Shown here piece by piece: positions 22,471-30,914 of a DNA stretch of 64,000 bases. Where the stretch lies: assembly GCF_000482785.1 (NCBI RefSeq), contig NZ_AXWS01000007.1:992001-1056000 (forward strand), given 5' to 3'. The notes beneath the pieces were generated by a model. It searched no databases, was not told the origin of the DNA, and was given only the letters and a program-made list of their open reading frames with translations. Numbering within the stretch: the stretch's first letter is position 1; each line of letters starts with the position of its first letter. The position numbers and the translations under genes were made by a program. The DNA is from Derxia gummosa DSM 723 (lineage in GTDB: Bacteria; Pseudomonadota; Gammaproteobacteria; Burkholderiales; Burkholderiaceae_E).

Positions 22471-23217
22471 ATGCGCGTCACCATCTCCATCGTCAGTCAC
22501 GGCCAAGGCAGTCTGGCTCGGCAGTTGCTCGACCAGATCGCGGCTCTCGGTGACGCCCGCGTGGCGCGGGTCGTCGTCACGCGCAACATCGCCGAGCACT
22601 GGGAGCCGGGGACGGTGCCGGGCAACATCGAGCTGACGGTCATCGACAATGCCGCGCCGCGTGGCTTCGCCGCCAACCACAACGCGGCATTCGCCGTCTG
22701 CGACACCGAGCTGTTCTGGGTGCTCAACCCCGACATCCGGCTGATCGGCAATCCCCTTGACGCGCTGGTCGCCGCCTTCGCCAACGATCCCGCGCTAGCG
22801 CTCGCGAGCCCGGTCGTGAGGGAACCCGGCGGGCATCGCGCCGACTTCTTCCGTGCGCTGCCGACGCCACTGGACCTGTTCCGGCGCTGGGGGCTGGGTC
22901 GACGCGAGCCGGCGCCGGCCCAGCCGTGCTGGATCGCGGGCATGGCAGTGATGGTCCGGGCCAATGCCTTTGCCCGCCTCGGCGGCTTCGACGAGGGCTA
23001 CTTCATGTATTGCGAGGACTTCGATCTGTGCGCGCGCTTCGGTCTGGCCGGCCAGCGCATCGCCGTGACCGACGGGGCGGAAGTCATGCACGACGCCCGG
23101 CGCGATAGCCACCGATCGCCGCGCCGTCTGGCCAATCACGTGTTCAGCCTGCTGCGCATGTGGGCGACGCCGGTGTTCTGGCGCTACGGCCGGCAACTGG
23201 CCACGCAGCGTCCCTAG
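22471..23217 (+). CDS. Family 2 glycosyltransferase (rhamnosyltransferase-like)
   Basis: This 248-residue GT-A transferase begins MRVTISIVSHGQGSLARQLL. It has NAAPRGFAANHNAAF, the DxD-like LNPDIRL and GGFDEGYFMYCEDFDLCAR, where the ED pair binds the acceptor. This layout is shared by many rhamnosyl- and galactosyltransferases of O-antigen clusters. An in-frame ATG at 22414 would add 19 residues without homology to the fold, so 22471 is preferred. It precedes the WecA-like gene by 9 nt. dTDP-rhamnose from rfbBACD is a likely donor, but this is inference. Confidence 0.88.
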   Translation: MRVTISIVSHGQGSLARQLLDQIAALGDARVARVVVTRNIAEHWEPGTVPGNIELTVIDNAAPRGFAANHNAAFAVCDTELFWVLNPDIRLIGNPLDALVAAFANDPALALASPVVREPGGHRADFFRALPTPLDLFRRWGLGRREPAPAQPCWIAGMAVMVRANAFARLGGFDEGYFMYCEDFDLCARFGLAGQRIAVTDGAEVMHDARRDSHRSPRRLANHVFSLLRMWATPVFWRYGRQLATQRP

Positions 23218-23226
23218 AGCCACTCC

Positions 23227-24321
23227 ATGTTCTCGTTCGGCATCGCCTACCTCGTCTCGCTCGTCATCGGCTTCGTGATCCTGCGGCTGGCAACCGGCAG
23301 GGGGCATCGACGCCTGCTCGACGACGATCTGGCCGGCGTGCAGAAGCTGCATCACGCCCCCGTGCCGCGCGTCGGAGGCGTCGCCATCTTCCTGGCCGCG
23401 CTGGTGGGCGCCGGTGTCATCCGGCTGGCCAATCCGGTCACCGGCACGCACATCTTCGAACTGCTGGCCTGCGTGCTGCCCAGCTTCCTGGGCGGCGTGG
23501 GCGAAGACATCACCAAGCGCGTCTCGCCCCGCTGGCGACTGGTCGGCATGGCCGCGTCGGCCGCGCTCGCCTGGTGGGCGATCGGCCTTCGCATCCCGCG
23601 CGTGGACATGCCCTGGCTTGACGCGGCCCTGACCTGGGCGCCGGCGAGTTTCGTGCTGACCCTGCTGGCGCTGCTGACGATCACCAACGCGGTCAATCTC
23701 ATCGACGGGCTCAACGGTCTGGCGGGCATGGTCACGACCACCATGTTCGGCGCGCTGGCCGTGGTGGGCTGGCGCGTGGGCGACCCCTTCATCGTCTCGG
23801 GCAGCCTGCTCATGATGGGCGCCATCCTCGGCTTCCTGTTCTGGAACTGGCCGAGGGGCCATCTCTTCCTCGGGGACGGCGGTGCCTACTTCCTCGGCTT
23901 CGTGCTGGGCGCGATGTCCATCATGCTGGTGGCGCGCAACCCGCGCGTGTCGGCCTGGTTCCCGGTGCTGCTGCTGAGCTATCCGCTCACCGAAGTGGCG
24001 TTCTCGGTGTGGCGCCGGCGGGTGCTCAGGGGCGCGAATGCCGCGCTGCCCGATGCCAGCCACCTGCATCAGCTCATCTACCGGCGCCTCGTGCTGCCGC
24101 CCCGTATGGCCGGCGACCCGCGCATCTGCCTGCGCAGCAATTCCCGCAGTTCGCCCTATCTGTGGCTACTGACGGCGCTGGCGGTGGTGCCGGCCGTGCT
24201 GCTCTTCGACAGCGGCATGCTGCTCGCGCTGGGCGCCGCCGGCTTCGTCACGACCTACCTCTGGCTCTACTCCCGCATCGCCCGCCTGCGCTCGCCGAGC
24301 TGGCTCAGAATGCGGCGATGA
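23227..24321 (+). CDS. WecA/MraY-family undecaprenyl-phosphate sugar-1-phosphate transferase
   Basis: This 364-residue polytopic inner-membrane protein has about ten hydrophobic segments. WecA-type enzymes transfer a sugar-1-phosphate (often GlcNAc-1-P) from a UDP-sugar to undecaprenyl phosphate, starting O-antigen synthesis. The Mg and catalytic motifs are visible as [14 protein letters not shown] and [12 protein letters not shown], with [14 protein letters not shown] near the N-terminus and a His-rich [12 protein letters not shown] cytoplasmic loop. The lipid carrier is recycled by uppP at 44.2 kb. It overlaps apaH by 4 nt. The exact sugar cannot be read. Confidence 0.92.
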   Translation: MFSFGIAYLVSLVIGFVILRLATGRGHRRLLDDDLAGVQKLHHAPVPRVGGVAIFLAALVGAGVIRLANPVTGTHIFELLACVLPSFLGGVGEDITKRVSPRWRLVGMAASAALAWWAIGLRIPRVDMPWLDAALTWAPASFVLTLLALLTITNAVNLIDGLNGLAGMVTTTMFGALAVVGWRVGDPFIVSGSLLMMGAILGFLFWNWPRGHLFLGDGGAYFLGFVLGAMSIMLVARNPRVSAWFPVLLLSYPLTEVAFSVWRRRVLRGANAALPDASHLHQLIYRRLVLPPRMAGDPRICLRSNSRSSPYLWLLTALAVVPAVLLFDSGMLLALGAAGFVTTYLWLYSRIARLRSPSWLRMRR

Positions 24322-25163
24322 CTCCGACCATCGCCATCGGCGACCTGCAAGGTTGCCGCGCGAGCCTCGACTCGCTGCTCGACCACATCACCCATTCCCC
24401 CGACGCCCCCGCCGATCCGGTCTTCTGGTTCTGCGGCGACATCGTCAACCGCGGCCCCGATTCCCTCGGCACGCTGCGCCGCGTGCGCGACCTCGGCGAC
24501 CGCGCCGTCACCGTGCTCGGCAACCACGACCTGCACCTGCTCGCCGTCGCGGCCGGCGTGCGCAAGCAAGGGCGCGGCGACACGATCGACGACATCCTCG
24601 CCGCTCCCGACCGCGACGCGCTGCTCGACTGGCTGCGCCACCGGCCGCTCGCCCACTTCGAGCACGGCCATCTGCTCGTGCATGCGGGCGTGCTGCCGCA
24701 ATGGACCGTGCAGCACACGCTCACCCTCGCTTCCGAATTGCAGGATCGGCTGCGCGCCGACGACTGGCGCGACTTTCTCGCTTCGCTGTTCGGCAATCAG
24801 CCGGCACGCTGGGATGAATCGCTGCGCGGTCCCGACCGCTGGCGGGTCATCGTCAACGCCCTGACGCGCATGCGCTTCTGCACCGCCGACGGCACGCTGG
24901 ACTTCGCGAGCAAGGACGGCATCGGCGCGCCGCCGCCCGGCCATTTCGCCTGGTACGACGCGCCGGGCCGCCTGAGCCGCGACGTCACGGTCGTGACCGG
25001 GCACTGGTCCACGCTGGGCCTGCGCCTGTCGCCCGAACATGTTGCGCTCGACACCGGTTGCGTGTGGGGCGGCAAACTCACGGCGGTCCAGCTTGCCGAC
25101 GACCCCGCCGCGCGCCGGGTCTGGCAGATCGACTGCCCCCAGGCGCAGCGCCCCGGAAACTGA
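24318..25163 (+). CDS. apaH: Bis(5'-nucleosyl)-tetraphosphatase, symmetrical
   Basis: ApaH hydrolyses Ap4A to two ADP and also removes Np4 caps from RNA in E. coli. The 281-residue metallophosphatase has the ordered motifs [20 protein letters not shown] and HAGVLPQW for the dinuclear metal centre, then VTGHWSTLG. The length is normal. The ATG at 24318 overlaps the stop of the WecA-like gene, so it is probably co-translated with envelope genes. This is an unusual partner, since ApaH is often found with rsmA/apaG instead. Confidence 0.95.
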   Translation: MTPTIAIGDLQGCRASLDSLLDHITHSPDAPADPVFWFCGDIVNRGPDSLGTLRRVRDLGDRAVTVLGNHDLHLLAVAAGVRKQGRGDTIDDILAAPDRDALLDWLRHRPLAHFEHGHLLVHAGVLPQWTVQHTLTLASELQDRLRADDWRDFLASLFGNQPARWDESLRGPDRWRVIVNALTRMRFCTADGTLDFASKDGIGAPPPGHFAWYDAPGRLSRDVTVVTGHWSTLGLRLSPEHVALDTGCVWGGKLTAVQLADDPAARRVWQIDCPQAQRPGN

Positions 25164-25181
25164 CCTCCACAAAGGCTCCCC

Positions 25182-26204
25182 TTGGCCAAGAAGACCATTC
25201 TCGTCACCGGCGGTGCCGGCTACATCGGCTCGCACACGGTCGTCGCGCTCGAAGCGGCGGGCTATCGCGCCGTCATCCTCGACAACTTCTGCAATTCGCA
25301 TCCGGGCGTGCTGCCGCGCCTCGAAGCCATCACCGGCACGAGCATCACGCTGGAGCGCGGCGATGTGCGCGACGCCGCCGCGCTCGACGCGGTGTTCGCC
25401 AAGTACAAGGTCGATGCCGTCATCCATTTCGCCGCGCTCAAGGCCGTCGGCGAGTCGGTGAAGAAGCCGCTCGACTACTTCGAGAACAACATCTACGGCA
25501 CCACCCAGCTGCTCAAGGCGATGGACCGCGCGGGCGTCAAGCACTTCGTGTTCAGTTCGTCGGCCACCGTCTATGGCGACCCCGAATCGGTGCCCATCGA
25601 CGAGAACAGCAAACTCTGGACGATGAGTCCCTACGGCCAGACCAAGCTCTACACCGAGGAGCTGCTGCGCGACTGCATGACCGCCGACGCGAGCTGGCGC
25701 GTGGCGATCCTGCGCTACTTCAACCCGGCCGGCGCGCACGAGAGCGGCAGCATCGGCGAAGACCCGTCGGGGATCCCGAACAACCTGTTCCCGTACATCA
25801 CCCAGGTGGCGGTCGGCCGGCGCGACCGGCTCGGCGTGTTCGGCGGCGACTACCCGACGCCCGACGGCACCTGCGTGCGCGACTACATCCACGTGGTCGA
25901 TCTGGCCGAGGGGCATGTGAAAGCGCTCGACTACCTGTTCCGCGAAGACAAGTCGGTGACGGTCAACCTCGGCACGGGTGTGGGCTACAGCGTGCTCGAC
26001 TGCATCAACACCTTCGTCGAGCAGACGGGGATGGCGGTGGCCTACGAGATCGTCGCGCGGCGCGCGGGCGATGTGCCGGCCTGCTACGCGAAGGTGGACG
26101 CGGCGCGCGATCTGCTGGGCTGGGAGGCGAAGCGCAATCTGGCCGACATGTGCCGGGATGCGTGGCGGTGGCAGGAGGCGAATCCGAACGGCTTCGCGGG
26201 GTGA
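25182..26204 (+). CDS. galE: UDP-glucose 4-epimerase
   Basis: GalE interconverts UDP-glucose and UDP-galactose (or the N-acetylated forms) with bound NAD. This 340-residue SDR protein has TGGAGYIGSHT near residue 8, FAALKAVGESV, FSSSATVYG and the catalytic YGQTK. RYFNPAGAHESG and DYIHVVDLAEGH are typical. The start is a TTG at 25182 (AAAGG about 7 nt upstream), because no ATG or GTG gives the conserved AKKTILVTGG end. It lies 18 nt after apaH and ends the long plus-strand envelope series. Confidence 0.95.
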   Translation: MAKKTILVTGGAGYIGSHTVVALEAAGYRAVILDNFCNSHPGVLPRLEAITGTSITLERGDVRDAAALDAVFAKYKVDAVIHFAALKAVGESVKKPLDYFENNIYGTTQLLKAMDRAGVKHFVFSSSATVYGDPESVPIDENSKLWTMSPYGQTKLYTEELLRDCMTADASWRVAILRYFNPAGAHESGSIGEDPSGIPNNLFPYITQVAVGRRDRLGVFGGDYPTPDGTCVRDYIHVVDLAEGHVKALDYLFREDKSVTVNLGTGVGYSVLDCINTFVEQTGMAVAYEIVARRAGDVPACYAKVDAARDLLGWEAKRNLADMCRDAWRWQEANPNGFAG

Positions 26205-26260
26205 CTGACGCCGATGGCTGTTGGTCGGGTCTGGGTTCGGCTTGCTGATTGACGCCGCTA

Positions 26261-26469
26261 GCCCGGAGCCGGCCGGAAGGGCTGGCGCGCCGACTGACTG
26301 CGGCCCGCTGCGCGGGCTTCCCTCGCAGCCGGTGCATGACGCGGCCGGCGTGGCAACTCGGCCTTCGGCCTCGGACAGCCACGCCTGGGCGCCAAAGGCG
26401 CTCACCGCGCCGCGCACCGGCCGCTCGGCTTGCCAGAAGGCGCGCCAGCCCTTCCGGCCAGCTCCGGGC
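26261..26469. repeat. Element A: inverted-repeat-bounded hairpin element
   Basis: Arms at 26262-26291 and 26439-26468 are inverted copies matching at 29 of 30 positions (31 of 32 with one more base each side). Inside are GCCCGC-TGC-GCGGGC framed by CTGCG/CGCAG, and GCGTGGC/GCCACGC enclosing GGCC-TTC-GGCC. This nesting resembles BIME/MITE-type intergenic elements. No transposase frame fits inside. Confidence 0.75.
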
Positions 26470-26753
26470 CTTTTCGGTTCAAGGGCCGTAACGCGAAGTC
26501 CGATCGAGGAGCGGTTCAAGTTCATGCGCCACACCGCGCGGTGATCGGTGCTCGGACCGGATGCCGATTCGGAAGCCCGGTTCGATCGAACGTCACTGAC
26601 CGAGTTCAGTCCGGCTTGATCCGACTTCACCTCACTCGCTCGACTCGGCTCGGCGGGAGCGAGCCCGCCACTCGTTCAACCGCATCTCGGCTCGTCGCAA
26701 CTTCACGAGGCTGCGCGCCGGCCGGGGCGGGTGTCGCGCCTTCTGGCAAGCCG
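26426..26753. repeat. 19-bp inverted pair linking elements A and B
   Basis: CGGCTTGCCAGAAGGCGCG at 26426-26444 recurs as its exact reverse complement at 26735-26753. The first copy overlaps the right arm of element A, and the second lies just inside the left arm of element B. The two elements are thus related in sequence and oppositely oriented. Confidence 0.75.
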
Positions 26754-26930
26754 GGCGATGTCGTGCGTGCCGGGTGAAGGCCGCAGGCCTTCAGGTCCGC
26801 CTGTCTGAAGGTCGCGCAGCGACCTGAGTTGGCGGACCGGCCCGGCGCGCGCGACATCGTCCGGGAAGCCCCCGCGACGCGGGGGCCGCGGCCAGTCGGC
26901 GCGACTCCCGCCCCGGCCGGCGCGCAGCCG
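26709..26930. repeat. Element B: second inverted-repeat-bounded hairpin element
   Basis: Arms at 26709-26740 and 26898-26929 are inverted copies with 31 of 32 matches. Internal hairpins are GAAGGCC-GCA-GGCCTTC, AGGTCGC-GCA-GCGACCT inside GGTCCGCC/GGCGGACC, and CCCCCGCG/CGCGGGGG around 26870-26886. The whole could extrude as a branched cruciform or fold as a structured RNA. Confidence 0.75.
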
Positions 26931-27008
26931 CTACCTGAGCAAGAGCAGCCGCTACCTGAGCAAGAGCAGCCGCTACCTGAGCAAAAACAGCCGCTGCCTG
27001 AAAAGACG
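26925..27008. repeat. 21-bp tandem repeat, four copies
   Basis: The unit CAGCCGCTACCTGAGCAAGA (plus one G) is repeated at 26925, 26946 and 26967, with the third copy ending in AAAAA, and a decayed fourth from 26988. The 21-nt period keeps frame (PLPEQEQ if read from the plus strand), but no supported gene covers it. It abuts the right arm of element B. Confidence 0.85.
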
Positions 27009-27025
27009 ACGGGCGCGCCCCGTCG
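27001..27025 (-). terminator. Rho-independent terminator of potF
   Basis: On the minus strand, CGACGGG-GCGCG-CCCGTCG is followed by TCTTTT, 38 nt after the potF stop. The 7-bp G+C stem and T-run fit an intrinsic terminator. Confidence 0.7.
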
Positions 27026-27062
27026 CCGATGCAGGCCCGCAGCAGCAGCGGCAGTCAGCCCG

Positions 27063-28202
27063 TCACCGCCCCGACTTGAAGCTCGTGAACAACCGCGTCT
27101 GCACCCGCCGGATGTCCTGGCTCACCGTATCGGGCGCGATCATCTTTTTCGTGTCCTCGGGCGCCAGGAAGATCGTCTTGTTCTCGCCCACGTCCTTCTT
27201 CACGAACTTCAGGCTCGCCGCGTTCGGGTTGGCGTAGAACACCTTGTTCGTGATCGCGGCCACCACCTCGGCGCGCAGGATGTAGTTGATGAACAGATGC
27301 GCGTTCTTCGGATGCGGCGCGTCGGCCGGGATGGCCATGGTGTCGAAGAACAGCGTCGCGCCGGTGCTCGGGATCAGCGCGCGGATGCTCTGGCCGTTCT
27401 TCGCCTCGATCGCGCGCTGGCGGGCAATGTTGATGTCGCCCGAATAGCCCATCACCGCGCACAGCGAGCCGTTGGCGAGGTCGTTGATGTAGCCCGACGA
27501 CGAGAACAGCCGGATGTTCGGCCGCACGCTCTTGAGCATGTCCGCCGCAACCTTGTAGTCGGCCTCGTTGCCGCTGTACGGCTCCTTGCCCACGTACAGG
27601 TTGGCCACCGGAAACACCTCCGACGCCGAGTCGAGGAAGCTGATGCCGCAGCTCTTGAGCTTGCTCGCGTACTTCGGATCGAAGATCAGGCTCCAGGCGT
27701 TCTCGGGCATCGGCAGGTCGCCGAGCGCCTTCTTCACCTTGGCCTCGTTGATGCCGACGGTCACATAGCCCCACATCCAGTCGACGAGGTACTGGTTGCC
27801 CGGATCGACCTTGGCGAGCTGCTCCAGCAGCGCGCGGTCGAGGTTGCCCCAGTTGGTGAGCGCGGCCTTGTCGAGCGGCTTGAGCAGGCCGCCGGCGATG
27901 TACTGCTTCGCGAACACCGAGCCGGGCACGACGATGTCGTAGCCGGTCTTGCCGGCGCGCAGCTTGGCCTGGAGCACCTCGTTGCTGTCGTAGTTGTCGT
28001 ACCGGACCTTGATGCCGGTTTCCTTCTCGAAGTTGGCGATCGTGTCGTCCGCGATGTAGTCGGACCAGTTGTAGATGTTCAGTTCCTTCGGCTCGCCGGT
28101 ATCGGCGGCGCGGGCCGGCGCGGCGATGGCGGCCAGCGCGAGCGCGGCGGCGATGCCGGCGCCGAGAGCGCGGCGCACGAAGCGGAACGGGGTGACGGAC
28201 AT
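27063..28202 (-). CDS. potF: Polyamine-type ABC transporter periplasmic binding protein (PotD/PotF family)
   Basis: This 379-residue periplasmic solute-binding protein has a signal peptide ending near AAPARAAD. The mature N-terminus ELNIYNWSDYIADDTI is a hallmark of putrescine/spermidine-binding proteins, as are YDIVVPG, the hinge-region WMWGYVTVGIN and FFDTMAIPADAPH. It should deliver polyamines to a PotGHI-type permease and ATPase, but none is encoded beside it. It either works with an unlinked transporter or acts as a sensor. The ATG at 28202 gives a normal signal peptide. A terminator follows at 27001-27025. Confidence 0.92.
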   Translation of the reverse strand: MSVTPFRFVRRALGAGIAAALALAAIAAPARAADTGEPKELNIYNWSDYIADDTIANFEKETGIKVRYDNYDSNEVLQAKLRAGKTGYDIVVPGSVFAKQYIAGGLLKPLDKAALTNWGNLDRALLEQLAKVDPGNQYLVDWMWGYVTVGINEAKVKKALGDLPMPENAWSLIFDPKYASKLKSCGISFLDSASEVFPVANLYVGKEPYSGNEADYKVAADMLKSVRPNIRLFSSSGYINDLANGSLCAVMGYSGDINIARQRAIEAKNGQSIRALIPSTGATLFFDTMAIPADAPHPKNAHLFINYILRAEVVAAITNKVFYANPNAASLKFVKKDVGENKTIFLAPEDTKKMIAPDTVSQDIRRVQTRLFTSFKSGR

Positions 28203-28394
28203 GGCGGGTTTCCTCGGCTGTGGGAGGGTGACGACGAAGGGGGAATCCGGTGCGGCGCGGCCGGGCCGGCGCGCCGCGCGATTGTGAGCGCAAGCAGGGG
28301 CGCGGAGTCTTTCAGGCGGCGACCGATTGAGGTGCGCAGACGACGGAACGCCTCGCGTGATACGGGCCGACGGCGCGACAACGCGCGCTGGCGC

Positions 28395-29315
28395 TCAGCC
28401 AGGCATCCCGAGCGCCGCCGCGATCGCCGCGCGCGTGCGGTCGGCCAGCTCATGCCGCGTGAGGCCGGCGGACGCGATCGGCGCCGTCGCCACCAGCTCC
28501 ACCTCGATGCCCGGCGTGCCGAGCACCGCGCAGGCCGACTGGCCGAGGCTGATGTCGCCGCAATAGGCCGTGACCAGCGTCGGCCTGCCGTCGCGCAGAT
28601 AGCGCAGCCCCACCGGCTGCACCGGCGCGCCCGATTCGACCGCCGCCTGGAGCAGGTTGGCGTGGAAGGGCAGCAGCGTCGTGCCGTCGCCGGTCGTGCC
28701 TTCGGGAAAGACGGTGCAGCTCTCGCCCTTGCCGAGCGTGGTGGCCATCAGCTTGATCATCGAATGCACCGCATGCCGCCTGCCGCGTTCGATGAAGAGC
28801 GTGCCCATGCGCTTGGCCATCGCGCCAATCAGCGGCCAGTCGCCGACCTCGCTCTTCGACACGAAATGCGTCGGATGCAGCGCGGCGAGCACGAGGATGT
28901 CGAGCCACGAAACATGATTGGCCAGCACCAGCGCGCCCGCGAAACCCGGCGCCGCCTCGGGCGCGACGCGCGCCGGCAGCCGGCGCACGCCGCAGGCACG
29001 CAGCATCAGCCGCGACCAGCGCGTCATCGCATAGCCGCGACCGCGCGCGCCCATCAGCGGAAACAGCAGCACTTGCACCGCGAAGCCGCCGAGCAGCGTC
29101 GCCACCGCCGCGGCGATGCGCAGGCGGATGCGCAGCCACGGCAGCAGGCCGGGCGGCGGCAGCGGCACCGGCAGTTGCGGGCCGCTCGGCACACGGGCGG
29201 CGGACGGCGCGGCAGGTGCGGCCGGCATGGCCCCGGACGCCGCCGGCGCGGCCGGACGCGCGGCGTCGCCGGCGGCGTCGGCGTCCGTCACGCCCTGCTC
29301 CGGCCGGGCGCTCAT
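28395..29315 (-). CDS. plsC: 1-acyl-sn-glycerol-3-phosphate acyltransferase
   Basis: PlsC-type enzymes acylate lysophosphatidic acid at the inner membrane to make phosphatidic acid. This 306-residue protein has the catalytic HX4D motif as NHVSWLD, the substrate-binding FPEGTTGDG, and a membrane segment before them (LRIAAAVATLLGGFAVQVLLF). An Ala/Pro-rich leader of about 60 residues precedes the conserved part. The ATG at 29315 overlaps the pyrC' stop by 4 nt, fixing the start. An ornithine-lipid (OlsA-like) acyltransferase is a possible alternative assignment. Confidence 0.9.
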   Translation of the reverse strand: MSARPEQGVTDADAAGDAARPAAPAASGAMPAAPAAPSAARVPSGPQLPVPLPPPGLLPWLRIRLRIAAAVATLLGGFAVQVLLFPLMGARGRGYAMTRWSRLMLRACGVRRLPARVAPEAAPGFAGALVLANHVSWLDILVLAALHPTHFVSKSEVGDWPLIGAMAKRMGTLFIERGRRHAVHSMIKLMATTLGKGESCTVFPEGTTGDGTTLLPFHANLLQAAVESGAPVQPVGLRYLRDGRPTLVTAYCGDISLGQSACAVLGTPGIEVELVATAPIASAGLTRHELADRTRAAIAAALGMPG

Positions 29316-30619
29316 GCGGTGGCGACCGCCGCGCGCTCGTAGGCGACCTCGCCCGCGACGAGCGTGTAGGCCACCTCGCCCTGCAACTCCTTGCGCAGCC
29401 AGGGCGTGTTCTTGCCCTGGCTCGCGATGGCGGCCGGCTCGACCTTCCACCACGCCTGCGGGTCGTACACGCAGATGTCGGCCAGCGCGCCGACCGACAG
29501 CGTGCCCGCGCCCTGGGCCAGCGCCGGACCACCGACGATGCCGGCCGGCCGCTGCGTCACGAGGCGGATCGCCGCCGCGTCGCCCAGGCCGCTCTCGCGC
29601 GCCCACTTGAGCGCCAGCGGCAGCAGCAGTTCGAGGCCGATCGCGCCGGCGCTCGCCTGGTCGAAGGGCAGCAGCTTCTCGTCGTCATCGACTGGGCAAT
29701 GGTCGGAGCAGATCGCGTCGATCGTGCCGTCGAGCAGCGCCTGGCGCAGCGCGGCGCGGTCGCGGCCCGAGCGCAGCGGCGGTTCGAGCCGGTACATCGG
29801 GTCGAAGAAGCCGATGTCCACGTCGGTCAGGTGCACATGGTTAAGGCTCACGTCGGCCGTCACCGGCAGGCCTTCGGCGCGCGCCGCGCGCAGCAGCTCG
29901 ACACCGTTGGCGCTGGAGATGCGGCACAGATGCACGCGGCAGCCGGTGATGCGCATGAGTTCGAAGATCGTGTGCAGCGCGATCGTCTCGGCCGACACGC
30001 CCACGCCCGCAAGCCCCAGCCGCGCCGCGACCGCGCCCGAATGCGCCACGCCACCCTTGCCGAGCCAGGCGTCCTGCGGCCGCAGCCACACGGTGTAGCC
30101 GAAGGTGTTGGCGTACTGCATCGCGCGCAGCAGCACCTGGGTGTTGGTGATCGGCACGTCGGCCTGACCGAAGCCGATGCAGCCCGAGTCGGTCAGCTCG
30201 GCCATCTCGGTCAGCACCTCGCCCTTGAGGCCGAGCGTCAGCGCGCCCTGCGGGAACACATGGCCCTGCTTCAGCCGCTCGGCGCGGAACTTGAGCATCT
30301 CGACCAGACCCGGCTCGTCGAGCGCCGGATCGGTGTCGGGCGGGCAGACCAGCGAGGTCACGCCGCCGTGCACCGCCGCCTTCATCTCGGATTCGAGCGT
30401 GGCCTTGTATTCATAGCCGGGCTCGCGCAGGCGGGCGCACAGATCGACGAGGCCGGGCACGGCCACGAGTCCGCTCGCGTCGATCACGCGGTCGGCGCTG
30501 AAACCGTCCGGCGCCGCGCCGATGCCGGCGATCCGGCCGTCGGCCACGAAAACGTCCGCCGGGCGGTCCACGCCGTTAGCCGGGTCGATGACATGGCAAT
30601 GCTTGATGTGAATTTTCAT
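29312..30619 (-). CDS. pyrX: Dihydroorotase-like protein, probably inactive (PyrC'/PyrX)
   Basis: This 435-residue amidohydrolase-fold protein is of dihydroorotase class I shape but has lost metal ligands. The HxH of the usual DLHVHLREPG is DLCARLREPG here. The GCVAFSDDG-type Asp loop reads GCIGFGQAD, and the later His of the HVS motif is Arg in HLCRISS. SDHCPV is kept. In pseudomonads such PyrC' proteins are non-catalytic partners required to assemble aspartate transcarbamoylase. The pyrB gene lies upstream on the same strand, so the same role is inferred. The ATG at 30619 (MKIHIKHC) is preferred; an ATG at 30628 is 3 codons earlier. Confidence 0.85.
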   Translation of the reverse strand: MKIHIKHCHVIDPANGVDRPADVFVADGRIAGIGAAPDGFSADRVIDASGLVAVPGLVDLCARLREPGYEYKATLESEMKAAVHGGVTSLVCPPDTDPALDEPGLVEMLKFRAERLKQGHVFPQGALTLGLKGEVLTEMAELTDSGCIGFGQADVPITNTQVLLRAMQYANTFGYTVWLRPQDAWLGKGGVAHSGAVAARLGLAGVGVSAETIALHTIFELMRITGCRVHLCRISSANGVELLRAARAEGLPVTADVSLNHVHLTDVDIGFFDPMYRLEPPLRSGRDRAALRQALLDGTIDAICSDHCPVDDDEKLLPFDQASAGAIGLELLLPLALKWARESGLGDAAAIRLVTQRPAGIVGGPALAQGAGTLSVGALADICVYDPQAWWKVEPAAIASQGKNTPWLRKELQGEVAYTLVAGEVAYERAAVATA

Positions 30620-30914
30620 GTGGCACATTCGAGGCGTGGTCTTGCAGTTCGACTGCAATGGTTTTCGTGCAGCCTTATTGGCCGATTGGCCCGGCAAATT
30701 GCCGCGACATTCGGCCCGCAAGGCGATTGATCCTGCCCATTCCGCAATCGGACGGCAGTTTCGATTTTATTGAAACAGGACGATCGGCGATTGTCCTGTC
30801 GAGTTCATCCGGCTTTCGGGCCGGTCGGTGCAGCCCCGACATGCGGCGATTGCAATGATGCCGACCGTCGAATGACATCGATTCGATTTGCATATTCTCC
30901 GGAGAGCCTCCCCC
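30620..30914. promoter_or_regulatory. Divergent region pyrC' / acyltransferase
   Basis: These 295 bp are locally less GC-rich than the surroundings (for example the stretch around 30760-30780 and 30875-30900). They lie between the start of pyrC' (minus) and the acyltransferase (plus), so promoters for both must lie here. I cannot define the hexamers. CGGAGAG at 30899-30905 is the likely ribosome binding site of the acyltransferase. Confidence 0.4.

Larger units (their letters stand above)
26205..27062. other. 858-bp gene-free region with nested inverted and tandem repeats
   Basis: This is the longest gene-free stretch in the window, between galE and potF. It contains two hairpin-rich elements with near-perfect inverted ends, a 19-bp inverted copy linking them, a 21-bp tandem array and the potF terminator (each listed separately). 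Between the elements (26470-26708) the DNA is less GC-rich and has no clear signal. A plus-strand frame crosses from 26829, but it runs antisense through potF and plsC and has no recognisable product. Confidence 0.75.

Noticed and set aside
26501-26600. tRNA-like GGTTCAAG segments
   Set aside because: No acceptor stem, anticodon arm or cloverleaf could be fitted around them.
26925-27008. CRISPR array
   Set aside because: The copies are directly adjacent with no spacers, the unit is 21 bp, and no cas gene is present.
26829-29342. Plus-strand frame with PLPEQEQ repeats from the 21-bp array
   Set aside because: Beyond the repeats it is antisense to potF and plsC and looks like random GC-rich translation. 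The start has no ribosome binding site.
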